From Clostridia bacterium (GTDB lineage: Bacteria; Bacillota; Clostridia; Peptostreptococcales; Acidaminobacteraceae), in the NCBI GenBank assembly GCA_016937975.1, contig JAFGVN010000098.1, forward strand, positions 1 to 64,000: 64,000 bases of DNA, written 5' to 3'. Each line of letters begins with the position of its first letter. Position 1 is the stretch's first letter. The position numbers and the translations under genes were made by a program. Positions 1 to 9,503 of the stretch are shown here, piece after piece. The notes under the pieces are model-generated. The model had not been told where the DNA came from. It was given only the letters and a program-made list of their open reading frames with translations, and did not search any database.

Positions 1-16
1 AAACGTAAAAAAAGAA

Positions 17-53
17 ACCCTTGAAAGCATTGATATCACAATGTTTCAAGGGT
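17..53. terminator. Bidirectional intrinsic terminator at window edge
   Basis: A strong inverted repeat (ACCCTTGAAA pairing with TTTCAAGGGT, extended by CATTG/CAATG across one bulged G) is followed by a T-run on the plus strand. It is also preceded by an A-run, which gives a T-run on the minus strand. It can stop transcription in either direction. No gene on its left is visible in the window. Confidence 0.8.
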
Positions 54-102
54 GTTTTTTATGTGTTTTACTGCAAAACTTAAGTTATTATACCATATGG
101 GT

Positions 103-139
103 AAAAAAAAGAACACACAACGACTACCATTGTATGTTC
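103..139 (-). terminator. Terminator of the dnaK operon, after dnaJ
   Basis: Read on the minus strand, GAACATACAA pairs with TTGTGTGTTC (10 bp with one G-U pair) around a 9-nt loop and is followed by about nine U residues. It lies 11 bases past the dnaJ stop codon, so it is the natural end of the hrcA-grpE-dnaK-dnaJ transcript. Confidence 0.85.
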
Positions 140-150
140 TCAAATATTCC

Positions 151-1296
151 TTATGATAGAGCTTCTTTAACCTTGTTAAAAAACCCTTTTGATTTTGTTG
201 TAAACTCCGTTTTTTCACCCATTGCTGAGGCATATTCCATTAATTTTTGCTTTTGTTCATCATTGGTTTTTGTTGGTACATCCACAATTATTTTTACATA
301 TTGATCACCACGACCATAACCATTTAAAACAGGAATACCCTTACCTTTTAATCTTGTCATTGTACCAGATTGTGTACCAGGCTCAATTTTAAACTTAAGC
401 TTGCCATCTAAACTAGGAACAATCACTTCAGCGCCTAAAACGGCTTGGGCAAAAGTAATATGAAGTTCATATAGTACATGATTGCCATCACGAACAAAGT
501 CTTTATGATCATTAACGCGAATAACAACCTTTACATCACCTCTTGGTCCACCTTTACTGCCCATTTGACCTTCACCACGAAGTGACAATACTGACCCACT
601 GTCTACACCAGCAGGTATTTCAATGGTCATTTTCTTTTTCTTTCTAATTTTACCAAGACCTTTACAAGTATGACATGGCGTATCATATATTTTACCTTTG
701 CCTTGACATCTTGAACACTCTTTCACTTGAATGGTTTCACCAAACAAGCTTCTTTGAGCATATCTAACCTGACCTTGACCATTACAATCAGGACATGTAG
801 AAGTACTTGTGCCAGGCTCAGCACCTTCACCATGACACGTATGACAATCTTCAGTTCTTAAAAATTCAATGTCTTTTTTTACACCAAAAGCAGCTTCTTC
901 GAATTCAATTGTGATGTCTACACGAACATCGCCACCTTTTCTTGGTCCATTTGATCTTCTATTGGATCCAAAACCACCACCAAAGAAATCACTAAAGATG
1001 TCTTCAAAGCCACCAAAGCCTTCAAAACCACCACCAAAGCCACCAAAGCCTGATCCACCAGCATTTTGGTTTACACCAGCATGACCAAACTGATCGTATA
1101 AGCTTCTCTTTTCAGGATCACTTAATACTTCATAGGCTTCGTTAACTTCTTTAAATTTATTTTCAGCATCTTTATCATCTGTGTTTCTATCGGGATGATA
1201 TTTCATCGCTTTTTTTCTGTAAGCTTTTTTCAAGTCCTGTTCAGAAACATTACGTTCTACACCAAGGACTTCATAGTAATCACGCTTATCACTCAC
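151..1296 (-). CDS. dnaJ: Chaperone protein DnaJ (Hsp40)
   Basis: Co-chaperone that delivers unfolded clients to DnaK and stimulates its ATPase in the cytoplasm. The 381 residues show the full type I layout: an N-terminal J domain with the HPD motif at residues 34-36, a Gly/Phe-rich linker at about 75-115, four CxxCxGxG zinc repeats ([32 protein letters not shown]), and the C-terminal client-binding beta domains. Length is normal for the family. The start is GTG, preceded by AAAGGCGG. It is the last gene of the heat-shock operon, 76 bp after dnaK. A small hairpin (AGGTGTC/GACACCT) lies in that gap and may lower or stabilise the distal message. Confidence 0.98.
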   Translation of the reverse strand: MSDKRDYYEVLGVERNVSEQDLKKAYRKKAMKYHPDRNTDDKDAENKFKEVNEAYEVLSDPEKRSLYDQFGHAGVNQNAGGSGFGGFGGGFEGFGGFEDIFSDFFGGGFGSNRRSNGPRKGGDVRVDITIEFEEAAFGVKKDIEFLRTEDCHTCHGEGAEPGTSTSTCPDCNGQGQVRYAQRSLFGETIQVKECSRCQGKGKIYDTPCHTCKGLGKIRKKKKMTIEIPAGVDSGSVLSLRGEGQMGSKGGPRGDVKVVIRVNDHKDFVRDGNHVLYELHITFAQAVLGAEVIVPSLDGKLKFKIEPGTQSGTMTRLKGKGIPVLNGYGRGDQYVKIIVDVPTKTNDEQKQKLMEYASAMGEKTEFTTKSKGFFNKVKEALS

Positions 1297-1334
1297 TGTA
1301 ATATCCGCCTTTCTCTGTCTTTACAAACACTACA

Positions 1335-1353
1335 AGGTGTCAATAAGACACCT
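1335..1353 (-). other. Intercistronic hairpin between dnaK and dnaJ
   Basis: AGGTGTC and GACACCT pair over 7 bp around a 5-nt loop inside the 76-bp dnaK-dnaJ gap. There is no following U-run, so it is not a typical terminator. It may be a processing or stability element that sets the dnaJ to dnaK ratio, which is inference. Confidence 0.4.
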
Positions 1354-1372
1354 GTGTGTTTTTGTATTGATA

Positions 1373-3196
1373 TTAGTCTTCGTCTACTACTTCGTAATCT
1401 GCGTCAACAACTTCTTCGCCTTGGGCTTCATCAGCTGTACCTTGAGCTGATTGAGCTGATTGAGCATCAGCATACATTTTTTGTGCTATTGGTTGAAAAG
1501 CTTTCGAAACTTCTTCAGTAGCAGCTTTAATCGCTTCTAAATCTTCAGTTTTCAATGCTTCTTTTAATCTATCTACTGTAGGTGTTACAGCTGCCTTTTC
1601 TTCTTCACTAATTTTATCTTTTTGCTCATCTAATGTTTTTTCAATTTCATAAACTAATGAGTCACCTTGGTTCTTAGCTTCGATTAATTCTTTTTTCTTC
1701 TTGTCTGCTTCAGCAAATTTCTCTGCTTCTTGAACTTTTGCTTCAATTTCTGCATCTGATAAGTTTGTAGAAGCAGTAATTGTAATGTGTTGTTCTTTGC
1801 TTGTGCCTAAATCTTTAGCAGATACATGAACAATACCATTAGCATCAATATCAAATGTAACTTCGATTTGTGGAATGCCTCTTCTTGCAGGAGGAATGCC
1901 ATCTAATTGGAAACGACCTAATGTTGTATTGTCCGCTGCCATTTGACGCTCACCTTGTAATACATGTACATCTACTGCAGGTTGATTATCAGCAGCTGTA
2001 GAAAAGACTTGGCTTTTCTTTGTTGGAATCGTTGTATTTCTCTCAATTAATCTTGTAAATACGCCACCTAAAGTTTCAATACCTAATGATAATGGAGTTA
2101 CGTCAAGTAATAATAAGTCTTTTACTTCACCTGATAATACACCAGCTTGAATTGATGCACCAACTGCAACACACTCATCTGGGTTGATCCCTTTATGAGC
2201 ATCTTTACCAGTAATTTTTTTAACAGCTTCTTGAACAGCTGGAATTCTAGTTGAACCACCAACTAAGATAATTTGTGATAATTCTGAAGCTGTAATACCA
2301 GCATCTTTAATTGCTTTTCTTGTTGGTTCTAATGTTCTTTCAACTAATTTTGCAGTTAATTGATCGAATTTTGCTCTTGTAATATCCATATCTAAATGTA
2401 AAGGACCAGCAGCAGAAGCTGTAATAAATGGTAAGTTTACATTCGTAGTTTGAGTTGAAGAAAGTTCTTTTTTAGCTTTTTCAGCAGCTTCTTTCAAACG
2501 TTGCTTACTCATTTTGTCAGCTCTTAAGTCAATGCCGTGTTCATTTTGGAATTGTTCAGCCATAAAATCCATAACAACTTTATCAAAGTCATCACCACCT
2601 AAGTGGTTATCACCATTAGTCGCCAATACTTCAAATACACCATCACCAATTTCAAGTACAGAAACGTCGAATGTACCACCACCAAGGTCAAATACTAAGA
2701 TTTTTTGTTGTTCTTCAGTTTTATCTAAACCATATGCTAACGATGCAGCAGTTGGTTCGTTTACAATACGCTTAACTTCTAAACCAGCAATTCTACCAGC
2801 ATCCTTAGTTGCCTGTCTTTGAGCATCTGTAAAGTAAGCTGGCACTGTAATAACTGCTTCCGTAACTTTTTCACCTAAGTAAGCTTCTGCATCTGCTTTT
2901 AACTTACCTAATACCATTGCTGAAATTTCTTGAGGTGAATACGTTCTACCATCAATTTCTACTGTATAGTGATGACCCATTTCTCTTTTGATAGAAGCAA
3001 TTGTTCTATCTGGGTTTGTGATTGCTTGTCTTTTTGCTGTTTCACCAACTAGTCTTTCACCGTTCTTAGTGAATGCTACGATTGATGGTGTTGTTCTATT
3101 ACCTTCTGCGTTAGGAATAATTGTAGGTTCTCCACCTTCTAATACTGCAACACATGAGTTTGTTGTACCTAAGTCAATACCAATTACTTTTGCCAT
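1373..3196 (-). CDS. dnaK: Chaperone protein DnaK (Hsp70)
   Basis: ATP-dependent Hsp70 chaperone acting with DnaJ and GrpE in the cytoplasm. The 607-residue protein starts with the phosphate-1 motif [12 protein letters not shown] (residues 6-17) and contains the actin-like nucleotide domain to about residue 360. The conserved linker [15 protein letters not shown], the substrate-binding beta domain, a charged helical lid and the acidic tail [14 protein letters not shown] follow. It is complete and of typical Firmicutes length. The start has an ideal AAGGAGG site, 13 bp after grpE. It is expressed with hrcA and grpE from the CIRCE-regulated promoter upstream of hrcA. Confidence 0.99.
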   Translation of the reverse strand: MAKVIGIDLGTTNSCVAVLEGGEPTIIPNAEGNRTTPSIVAFTKNGERLVGETAKRQAITNPDRTIASIKREMGHHYTVEIDGRTYSPQEISAMVLGKLKADAEAYLGEKVTEAVITVPAYFTDAQRQATKDAGRIAGLEVKRIVNEPTAASLAYGLDKTEEQQKILVFDLGGGTFDVSVLEIGDGVFEVLATNGDNHLGGDDFDKVVMDFMAEQFQNEHGIDLRADKMSKQRLKEAAEKAKKELSSTQTTNVNLPFITASAAGPLHLDMDITRAKFDQLTAKLVERTLEPTRKAIKDAGITASELSQIILVGGSTRIPAVQEAVKKITGKDAHKGINPDECVAVGASIQAGVLSGEVKDLLLLDVTPLSLGIETLGGVFTRLIERNTTIPTKKSQVFSTAADNQPAVDVHVLQGERQMAADNTTLGRFQLDGIPPARRGIPQIEVTFDIDANGIVHVSAKDLGTSKEQHITITASTNLSDAEIEAKVQEAEKFAEADKKKKELIEAKNQGDSLVYEIEKTLDEQKDKISEEEKAAVTPTVDRLKEALKTEDLEAIKAATEEVSKAFQPIAQKMYADAQSAQSAQGTADEAQGEEVVDADYEVVDED

Positions 3197-3209
3197 TTTA
3201 TATGCCTCC

Positions 3210-3770
3210 TTATTTCGACACTTTAACCATTGAGTGTCTAATCACTTTGTCGTTTAATTTATAACCCTTTTGAAATTCTTCAATAACGTGTTCTGATTCA
3301 TGATCATCACTTTCGTCACTCATTACTGCATGATGCAATTCAGGATCAAATTCCTGACCAATAGCTTCAATGGCTACAACATCATTCTTCTTGAAGATTT
3401 CATCCAAGCTTTTTTTAATCATCTTAAGTCCTTCTACAATACCATCTGAAGTGCTTTCAGAAGATTCTAAAGCTCGCTCCATGTTGTCCATTAATGGTAA
3501 CAAATCCACAAATAAACGTTCATTTGCAAACTTGTACAAGCCCGCTTTCTCTTTTTCAGTTCTTTTTTTGAAATTCTGGAATTCTGCCTGTAATCTCACA
3601 TACTTATCATTGAGTTCTTTACAAGTGGACTTCAAAGTGTCCAAATCAGAAGCCTCATTTCCCTCTGCTTTTTCTTCAACAGAATCTTCATTTGAAGTGG
3701 TTTCTTCCACATCTTCGGCTACTTCAGATTCAGGATTTTCCACTTTTTCATCAAGTTCTTTTTCTAACAT
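3210..3770 (-). CDS. grpE: Nucleotide exchange factor GrpE
   Basis: Exchange factor that releases ADP from DnaK. The 186 residues have a very acidic, disordered N-terminus (about 1-50), a long coiled-coil helix containing [19 protein letters not shown] (about 57-75), and the C-terminal beta-wing with the family pattern [15 protein letters not shown] and [17 protein letters not shown]. It is complete. The ATG follows a GGAGAGG site and lies 13 bp after hrcA and 13 bp before dnaK, so the three genes are clearly co-transcribed. Confidence 0.98.
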   Translation of the reverse strand: MLEKELDEKVENPESEVAEDVEETTSNEDSVEEKAEGNEASDLDTLKSTCKELNDKYVRLQAEFQNFKKRTEKEKAGLYKFANERLFVDLLPLMDNMERALESSESTSDGIVEGLKMIKKSLDEIFKKNDVVAIEAIGQEFDPELHHAVMSDESDDHESEHVIEEFQKGYKLNDKVIRHSMVKVSK

Positions 3771-3783
3771 TTAATTACCTCTC

Positions 3784-4812
3784 CTATAGATATATTCCAG
3801 AAAAAATACCTTCTAGAGTTTCTTTTATATATCCCATAACAGAAACGGTTAATGAATAATCCATCCTCGTTGGACCGATAAAACATAAAGATCCAGCTTG
3901 TTTACCGTTAAAGTTATAAAATGATGAAACTATACTGCACTCCGGCATCTCTGGCAATGAATTATTTTTACCAATTCCGATGGAAACCTCTGAGTTCATC
4001 GGTCTTGTATTAATTACTTTGCTTAAAAAATCTTTACTTGTCAGTTTTTCGTAAACATCCTTAACTTTGGCAACTTCTTGATATTCCACATAATTAAATA
4101 TATTGTTGATACCCTCTACTTGAACATCCACATCATCTATTTCTCTTAAAGTGTCTCTCAATAATGGTACAAGATATTCAATTAAATCAGCATATTCTGG
4201 TAGCTCTTGTTTGATGTTGTGAATTGCCTTTGGTGTTATATCTTCTATTGGCGTACCATGAAGCTTTGAAAGTAAAGTATCTGAAATCATATCGAGAACA
4301 CGTTGTTGTATATCACTCATTGCTAAAGTTAGATTTTTTACAATGCCCGAACTAGAAACTAAAATTAACATCACTTTTGAATCAGATATTTTAATTAATT
4401 TCATATTCTCTAATTTACTTTTTTTAAACTGAGGCAATGAAATTAAACTAACCAAACCGGTCATATCAGCCATAATTTTTGCAGCTTGATGAATAACATC
4501 ATCAATTTCAATGACACGATGTAAAAGTAATTTTCTAATCAAATCCTGTTGTTTTATGTCCAAATCATAATCCTGCATCAAACTATCAACATACAATCGA
4601 TAACCTTCTTCAGAAGGTACACGTCCTGCAGAAGTATGAGGTTGTAACAAGAAACCTAACTCCTCCAAGTCTGCCATCTCATTGCGTATTGTAGCAGAAC
4701 TAATGCCTAAGCCATATTTTTTTGCAAGTGTCCTTGAACCAACAGGTTGTGCTGTTCTAATAAAGTCATCGATGATTACTCTTAATATTTTCAGTTTTCT
4801 ATCATCAACCAT
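3784..4812 (-). CDS. hrcA: Heat-inducible transcription repressor HrcA
   Basis: Repressor of class I heat-shock genes that binds CIRCE operators and is kept active by the GroE chaperonin in related bacteria. The 342 residues have an N-terminal winged helix (LRVIIDDFIRTAQPVGSRTLAKKY...ISSATIRNEMADLEELG) followed by the GAF-like HrcA domain. The ORF track starts eight codons earlier at a GTG, but ATG at MVDDRKL has an AGGAGG site at good spacing, so I use that. A perfect CIRCE sits 18 bases upstream of the ATG, so the gene is autoregulated. First gene of the operon. Confidence 0.97.
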   Translation of the reverse strand: MVDDRKLKILRVIIDDFIRTAQPVGSRTLAKKYGLGISSATIRNEMADLEELGFLLQPHTSAGRVPSEEGYRLYVDSLMQDYDLDIKQQDLIRKLLLHRVIEIDDVIHQAAKIMADMTGLVSLISLPQFKKSKLENMKLIKISDSKVMLILVSSSGIVKNLTLAMSDIQQRVLDMISDTLLSKLHGTPIEDITPKAIHNIKQELPEYADLIEYLVPLLRDTLREIDDVDVQVEGINNIFNYVEYQEVAKVKDVYEKLTSKDFLSKVINTRPMNSEVSIGIGKNNSLPEMPECSIVSSFYNFNGKQAGSLCFIGPTRMDYSLTVSVMGYIKETLEGIFSGIYL

Positions 4813-4829
4813 CAAGCACCTCCTATCTA

Positions 4830-4856
4830 TTAGCACTCATTCATACCGAGTGCTAA
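4830..4856 (-). promoter_or_regulatory. CIRCE operator 1 (HrcA binding site)
   Basis: TTAGCACTC-N9-GAGTGCTAA, a perfect match to the CIRCE consensus, immediately downstream of the -10 element of the hrcA promoter. HrcA bound here would block transcription start or escape. As RNA it would also form a 5'-leader hairpin just upstream of the hrcA ribosome site. Confidence 0.97.
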
Positions 4857-4873
4857 ACTCAACTTCTAAATAA

Positions 4874-4902
4874 AATATACACCCATAAAACTTATATGTC
4901 AA
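4874..4902 (-). promoter_or_regulatory. Sigma-A promoter of hrcA-grpE-dnaK-dnaJ
   Basis: On the minus strand TTGACA (4897-4902) and TATATT (4874-4879) are separated by exactly 17 bp. The predicted start site is near 4867, just before CIRCE operator 1. It lies between two CIRCE copies. Confidence 0.9.
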
Positions 4903-4929
4903 GGGGTTCACTCAAAAAAAACATAAAAA

Positions 4930-4956
4930 TTAGCACTCTATTATTTAGAGTGCTAA
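4930..4956 (-). promoter_or_regulatory. CIRCE operator 2, also a likely terminator
   Basis: A second perfect TTAGCACTC-N9-GAGTGCTAA exactly 100 bp upstream of the first. It begins 6 bases beyond the stop of the zinc-ribbon gene. In the minus-strand transcript the 9-bp stem is followed by UUUUUAUGUUUUUUUU, so the same DNA could act as an intrinsic terminator for that gene as well as an HrcA site upstream of the promoter. Confidence 0.9.
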
Positions 4957-4962
4957 ACCTGT

Positions 4963-5316
4963 TTACATATCCATTTTTAAAATATTGGTCATTCTAATAA
5001 ACTCATTTTTTGAAATCTCACCTTTATCAAATTGCTCTTTTATTTTCTCATAAGCACTTTCTTTTGTTTTCATTATAGTTGCTTGATCAGGAAGTTTTTC
5101 ATATGTCACTTGTTCTTTGGTTTCATAACCAGCGCCACAAACTGAACATACCAACAGTTTTCTTTTTTTAAAAGGAAAAACTGGAATAAAGAAAAAAGTA
5201 AACCATGTTTTTTCTTCAACAACTTTAAAGGGACGTTCATGTGAGCATTTTAGACATTTTTGTTTTTTTGTTTGACCTTTAACTTCAAAAGTTCTTTTTC
5301 CAAATCCAATAATCAC
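4963..5316 (-). CDS. Zinc-ribbon protein of unknown function
   Basis: A 117-residue soluble protein with two knuckles, CLKC (about 21-24) and CSVC (about 57-60), that should bind one zinc ion. Between them is a hydrophobic aromatic strand pair (TWFTFFFIPVFPF), a layout seen in small clostridial zinc-ribbon proteins. The C-terminus (about 80-117) is a charged helix resembling a short SHOCT-type segment (FDKGEISKNEFIRM). The start is GTG with GGAGGTAGG upstream. It follows hemW by 53 bp and may share its transcript. The function is unknown to me. A role in heat shock is not implied just because CIRCE lies after it. Confidence 0.7.
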   Translation of the reverse strand: MIIGFGKRTFEVKGQTKKQKCLKCSHERPFKVVEEKTWFTFFFIPVFPFKKRKLLVCSVCGAGYETKEQVTYEKLPDQATIMKTKESAYEKIKEQFDKGEISKNEFIRMTNILKMDM

Positions 5317-5369
5317 AACCTACCTCCATTTTTATCATCATAACATAGCTTTATAAGAATGCAAGTTAA

Positions 5370-6500
5370 TTATAAAAAGTTAATGAAAACTTGATTGGAT
5401 AAATCTCTGCCTCTACTCGTTAAAGCCACATAATCATTTTCCAATTTCAACAAACCTTCCTTTAACAAGGAATCAACAATAGCTTTATATTGATCTATAA
5501 ATTGAAACCCATATTTTATAAAGAATTTTTCTAAACCAAGACCTTTGTTTAATCTCAAGTTTAAAATAATATATTCAAAAATATCCTCGTCTCCATCAAT
5601 TTCCTCTTGAAAAACGATAGGAAGCATATTTTTATCAATTAAAGCAAAATACGCCTCAAAGGTTTCAGCATTATGGTAGCGTTTGTTTAGATGATAACCA
5701 TGTGATCCCAACCCTATTCCAAGATAATCCTCTTTCTCCCAATAGACAAGGTTATGTTGGCAAGCTTTGCCAGGAAGAGCAAAATTCGAAATCTCATATT
5801 GTAAAAACCCTTCTTCAAATAATTTAGTTTCTATATAATGATACATTTCACGATCTATTTCATCCTCAACTTCAGTCAATTCACCTTTTTTTAGCGATTC
5901 AAAAAAAGGTGTGCCTTCCTCAAACTTTAAACTGTAAGCTGAAATATGAGTCGGTCCTAAGCGAATCATTTCCGCTACTGTATGACTTAAATTTTCAAGG
6001 GTCTGACCTGGTAAACCAAACATCAAGTCCAAATTGAAATTGCGAATGCCAACTTCATGAATGAGTTTTACACTTTCTTTAACCTCTTGAACATCATGGA
6101 TACGATCTAAAACCTTTAGTAGATTATCTTCCAGGGTTTGAACCCCTAAACTGATTCTATTAATTCCAGCTGATTGATATGCTTTTAAGGTGTCTCTGTC
6201 TACAGTCCCAGGATTCATTTCCATCGATATTTCAGCATCTGGAAGAATTTCAAAAGATCCTTTTATTTGATTCATAATGTCTACCATCATCTGTCCAGAC
6301 AATAAACTTGGTGTTCCACCTCCGAAGAAAATACTTCTAACAGGACGATGAATTTCATTTCCATAAAGCTTTATTTCTTTAATCAAGTATGAAACATATT
6401 TTTCAATTTCATGAGGTTGATACTCAAAGGACAAAAAATCACAGTAACCACATTTCTTTACACAAAACGGGATGTGTAAATATAAACTTATTGGGTTCAT
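5370..6500 (-). CDS. hemW: HemW, radical SAM heme chaperone
   Basis: Radical SAM protein of the HemN/HemW family. C13, C17 and C20 (FCVKKCGYC) ligate the [4Fe-4S] cluster, followed by the GGGTPS SAM-binding motif. The 376-residue length and lack of the long HemN N-terminus fit HemW, a heme-trafficking protein, rather than true coproporphyrinogen dehydrogenase. It is often annotated as oxygen-independent coproporphyrinogen III oxidase-like. It is adjacent to lepA, a pairing common in Firmicutes. The ATG has AAGGAG upstream. The lepA terminator sits only about 20 bases before this start, so expression depends on readthrough or an internal promoter. Confidence 0.92.
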   Translation of the reverse strand: MNPISLYLHIPFCVKKCGYCDFLSFEYQPHEIEKYVSYLIKEIKLYGNEIHRPVRSIFFGGGTPSLLSGQMMVDIMNQIKGSFEILPDAEISMEMNPGTVDRDTLKAYQSAGINRISLGVQTLEDNLLKVLDRIHDVQEVKESVKLIHEVGIRNFNLDLMFGLPGQTLENLSHTVAEMIRLGPTHISAYSLKFEEGTPFFESLKKGELTEVEDEIDREMYHYIETKLFEEGFLQYEISNFALPGKACQHNLVYWEKEDYLGIGLGSHGYHLNKRYHNAETFEAYFALIDKNMLPIVFQEEIDGDEDIFEYIILNLRLNKGLGLEKFFIKYGFQFIDQYKAIVDSLLKEGLLKLENDYVALTSRGRDLSNQVFINFL

Positions 6501-6520
6501 GTTATTCTCCTTTCTTTATT

Positions 6521-6543
6521 TAAAAAAGCCGCTCATGCGGCTT
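6521..6543 (-). terminator. lepA terminator overlapping the stop codon
   Basis: On the minus strand AAGCCGC-ATGA-GCGGCTT is followed by a U-run. The first stem bases include part of the lepA stop codon (6542-6544). The U-run ends only about 10 bases before the hemW ribosome site. Confidence 0.88.
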
Positions 6544-8353
6544 ATTTTTCGTCGAATTTCAAAACAGCTAAGAATGCCTCTTGAGGTACATCAACAGAAC
6601 CTAATGAACGCATTTTCTTCTTACCTTCTTTTTGCTTCTCTAATAATTTTTTCTTACGAGAGATGTCACCACCATAACATTTTGCCAATACGTCTTTACG
6701 TAAGGCACTAATGGTTTCTCTAGCAATAACTTTATTACCAATTGCTGCCTGAATGGGAATCGCAAACATGTGTCTTGGAATGACATCCTTAAGTTTTTCA
6801 CAAATTTGTCGCCCTCTTGATTCAGCTTTTGTCGCATGGACAATCAATGAAAAGGCATCAATCATTTCTTTGTTTAAAAGTATATCCATCTTCACTAAGT
6901 TTGACTGACGATATTCCTTAAATTCATAATCCAATGAACCATATCCCTTTGTTCTGGATTTCAAAGCATCAAAGAAGTCATAGATTACTTCATTTAATGG
7001 TAAATCATAATGAAGAATCACTCTTCTTGTATCAATGTAATCCATAGTAAGCATCGTACCTCTACGGTCTTGACACAATTCCATTACATTACCTACATAT
7101 TCATTTGGAACAATAATGTCTGCTTTAACAATTGGCTCTTCCATCATTCTGATCTCTGTTGGTTCAGGTAAGTTTGCTGGGTTTTGAATAAACTCTACAG
7201 ATCCATCTGTTTTAGTCACTTTGTAAATAACCCCTGGTGCTGTCGTAATAATATCCAAATCAAATTCTCTGAATAATCTTTGCTGGATAATCTCCATGTG
7301 TAATAGACCCAAGAAACCACATCTAAAACCATAACCTAGTGCCAATGAAGTTTCAGGTTCAAAGGATAAAGCTGCATCGTTTAGTCTTAATTTTTCTAAA
7401 GCATCACGAATCAATTCAAAGCTTTCACCTTCAGCTGGGTACACGCCACAGTAAACCATTGATGTCGCAGCTTTGTAACCTGGAAGTGGTTTAGGTGTAG
7501 GCTTTAAAGCATTGGTGATGGTATCCCCAACTTGGCAGTCTCTAACGTTTTTGATACTTGCTGTTAAATAACCAACATCACCTGCTTTTAGTTCTTTAAC
7601 TGGTAATTGACCTGGTATACAAATACCTACTTCAACAACTTCCAACTTATTGCCGGTAGACATCATCATAATGGTATCACCTTTTTTAACGGTACCATCT
7701 ATCACACGAATATAAGCAATTGCACCTTTGTACTGATCATAAATGGAATCGAAGATCAAAGCCTTTAAAGGTGCTGATTCATCACCTTCTGGTGCAGGCA
7801 ACTCAGAAACGATTTGCTCCAACACCTCTTCTATATTAATGTTATTCTTTGCAGAAATCATAGGAGCATGATCTGCAACGATGCCTACAATGTCTTCTAT
7901 CTCTGCTTTTATTTCATCAGGTCTTGCACTTGGCAAGTCAATTTTATTCAATACAGGTAACAGTTCCAAGCCTTGCTCATCTGCTAAATAAACATTTGCC
8001 AAAGTCTGTGCTTCAACGCCCTGTGCTGCGTCTACTACTAATATTGCGCCTTCACAAGCTGCTAAACTTCTAGATACTTCATAAGTAAAGTCTACATGAC
8101 CTGGTGTATCAATTAAATTCAAAGTATAGGTTTCACCATCTTTTGCATTGTATATCAAACGAGTTGTTTGAAGTTTGATTGTGATGCCTCTTTCGCGCTC
8201 TAATTCCATTGTATCGAGTACTTGTTCTTTCATTTCTCTCTGAGTTAAAGTACCTGTGTTTTGAATCAAACGATCTGCTAAGGTTGACTTACCATGATCT
8301 ATATGAGCAATGATACAGAAATTTCGTATTTTGCTTTGTCGTTCAAGTGACAT
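6542..8353 (-). CDS. lepA: Elongation factor 4 (LepA) GTPase
   Basis: Ribosome-associated translational GTPase EF4, thought to back-translocate ribosomes or aid initiation and assembly. The 603 residues carry the G1 motif AHIDHGKST, the switch region [13 protein letters not shown] and NKID, then EF-G-like domains II, III and V, and the LepA-specific C-terminal domain rich in basic residues ([16 protein letters not shown]). It is complete. The start ATG follows GGGAGG. Transcribed leftward, divergently from rpsT. Confidence 0.98.
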   Translation of the reverse strand: MSLERQSKIRNFCIIAHIDHGKSTLADRLIQNTGTLTQREMKEQVLDTMELERERGITIKLQTTRLIYNAKDGETYTLNLIDTPGHVDFTYEVSRSLAACEGAILVVDAAQGVEAQTLANVYLADEQGLELLPVLNKIDLPSARPDEIKAEIEDIVGIVADHAPMISAKNNINIEEVLEQIVSELPAPEGDESAPLKALIFDSIYDQYKGAIAYIRVIDGTVKKGDTIMMMSTGNKLEVVEVGICIPGQLPVKELKAGDVGYLTASIKNVRDCQVGDTITNALKPTPKPLPGYKAATSMVYCGVYPAEGESFELIRDALEKLRLNDAALSFEPETSLALGYGFRCGFLGLLHMEIIQQRLFREFDLDIITTAPGVIYKVTKTDGSVEFIQNPANLPEPTEIRMMEEPIVKADIIVPNEYVGNVMELCQDRRGTMLTMDYIDTRRVILHYDLPLNEVIYDFFDALKSRTKGYGSLDYEFKEYRQSNLVKMDILLNKEMIDAFSLIVHATKAESRGRQICEKLKDVIPRHMFAIPIQAAIGNKVIARETISALRKDVLAKCYGGDISRKKKLLEKQKEGKKKMRSLGSVDVPQEAFLAVLKFDEK

Positions 8354-8657
8354 TGTTTCCTCCCGATTGTTGTCATGCCCTAAATAAAATTTAAAACACC
8401 ATTAGTGTTGACTTATCAACATTTTAATTTTAATCTATTTAATGAAACGAATTGATTTTTCATTTTTATATTGTAAAATTAATTATTTTTGATGCATAAA
8501 GAAAAAAACTCAATCACATCCATGATTGAAGATCCTTTCATTTTGTACCTATCAATAATAATATAAATCCTGAAAAAAATCAATTATAAAGCTTGCAATA
8601 AGTGTTAAAAAATGATATTATACTTTTGTTAATCACGAAAAGAGGGGGTGACACACA
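8354..8657. other. lepA-rpsT divergent intergenic region
   Basis: About 300 very AT-rich bases. It contains the rpsT promoter near the right end. A minus-strand hairpin (TCAATCA-loop-TGATTGA followed by U7, 8503-8529) could trap antisense transcription. A GTTGA-CTTA-TCAAC inverted repeat lies at about 8407-8420. A lepA promoter must lie here; TTGATA followed 17 bp later by TTTTAA is a weak candidate. I see no coding sequence. Confidence 0.6.
8593..8621 (+). promoter_or_regulatory. Sigma-A promoter of rpsT
   Basis: TTGCAA (8593-8598) and TATTAT (8616-8621) are separated by 17 bp. They sit about 37 bases upstream of the rpsT GTG start codon. Confidence 0.8.
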
Positions 8658-8915
8658 GTGGCAAACATTAAATCTGCAAAGAAAAGAGCAAAAGTTATTG
8701 CTAAGAAAACTGCTAACAACAGAGTAAGAAAGTCTATCGTTAAGACTGCAGAAAAGAAATTTATGGAAGCTATCGAAGCTGGTGACAAAGAATTAGCAAT
8801 CGAAAGATTGAAAATTGCTGAAAAAGCGATCGATAAAGCAGCTGCTAAAAACGTAATTCACAAAAATGCAGCAGCTAGAAAAGTTTCTAGATTAGCAAAA
8901 AAATTAAACGCGTAA
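8658..8915 (+). CDS. rpsT: 30S ribosomal protein S20
   Basis: Small-subunit protein S20, which binds 16S rRNA early in 30S assembly. The 85-residue, strongly basic, all-helical protein begins with the family signature MANIKSAKKR and ends with RKVSRLAKKLNA. The start codon is GTG behind AGGGGGTG. A non-AUG start is notable because E. coli S20 also uses a rare start (UUG) that is part of its autoregulation; similar control here is inference. Monocistronic, with its own promoter and terminator. Confidence 0.98.
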   Translation: MANIKSAKKRAKVIAKKTANNRVRKSIVKTAEKKFMEAIEAGDKELAIERLKIAEKAIDKAAAKNVIHKNAAARKVSRLAKKLNA

Positions 8916-8959
8916 ACCGTCATATTCCCCAAACCGTGTTTAATTTTGTTAACGTAAAC

Positions 8960-8984
8960 AAGCGTACAAGGGTACGCTTTTTTT
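8960..8984 (+). terminator. rpsT terminator
   Basis: AAGCGTAC-AAGG-GTACGCTT stem-loop followed directly by a T-run, 44 bases after the rpsT stop. Confidence 0.92.
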
Positions 8985-9012
8985 ATTTGGTGAAAGATTA
9001 AGGGAGGTAATG

Positions 9013-9444
9013 ATGAAGAAGATTGTAATAATTTTATTGGTTTTAACCTTATGTTTTACTTTAATTGCATGTGGTGATAAAAATGAGAAGTTAACACCGG
9101 AAGAAGAAGTAATGCAAGTTGTTAAAGACAACTTAAGTGCTATGAATAATGAAGATACTGATGCCTATATGAAGAGTATTTCACTTGAAAGCGAACTTTT
9201 TGATGCAACAAAACAACAAATGGATATGATTTTTTCTATGTATGATCTAGAAGTTACCATTGAAGAAATGGAAGTTCTCGAAATCACAGAAGATGAAGCT
9301 CAGGTACGCGTTGTACAAAAAACGGTTAACAATAATGATGAAGCATTCCAACCGAATATTACAACCGCAGTACATACCTTAAAGAAAATTGATGGTGAGT
9401 GGAAATTTATATCGACAGTTATTGAAAATACAGAGTTTATGTAA
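9013..9444 (+). CDS. Small lipoprotein, NTF2-like fold
   Basis: Exported lipoprotein of about 143 residues. A short Lys-rich N-terminus, a hydrophobic core and the lipobox LIAC (about residues 17-20) predict lipid anchoring outside the cell membrane. The mature part (DNLSAMNNEDTDAYMKS ... HTLKKIDGEWKFIS) has the pattern of SnoaL/DUF4878-type NTF2-like domains, which bind small ligands or act as accessory modules. I start at the second of two adjacent ATG codons because it is better spaced from AGGGAGG; the ORF track uses the first, three bases upstream. It follows the rpsT terminator, and no promoter is obvious in the short gap. Function unknown. Confidence 0.8.
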   Translation: MKKIVIILLVLTLCFTLIACGDKNEKLTPEEEVMQVVKDNLSAMNNEDTDAYMKSISLESELFDATKQQMDMIFSMYDLEVTIEEMEVLEITEDEAQVRVVQKTVNNNDEAFQPNITTAVHTLKKIDGEWKFISTVIENTEFM

Positions 9445-9446
9445 AA

Positions 9447-9472
9447 AAAAGGATGCCTACGCATCCTTTTTT
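9447..9472. terminator. Bidirectional terminator between lipoprotein gene and holA
   Basis: AAAAGGATGC-CTAC-GCATCCTTTTTT sits between convergent genes. It is flanked by an A-run and a T-run, so it works on both strands. Confidence 0.9.
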
Positions 9473-9503
9473 AGTGCTTTGATATAATAGGTTGTATCGT
9501 CAA

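Noticed and set aside
869-1084. Pro-rich plus-strand ORF of 71 residues
   Set aside because: Antisense shadow of the Gly/Phe-rich linker of dnaJ; no ribosome site or promoter.
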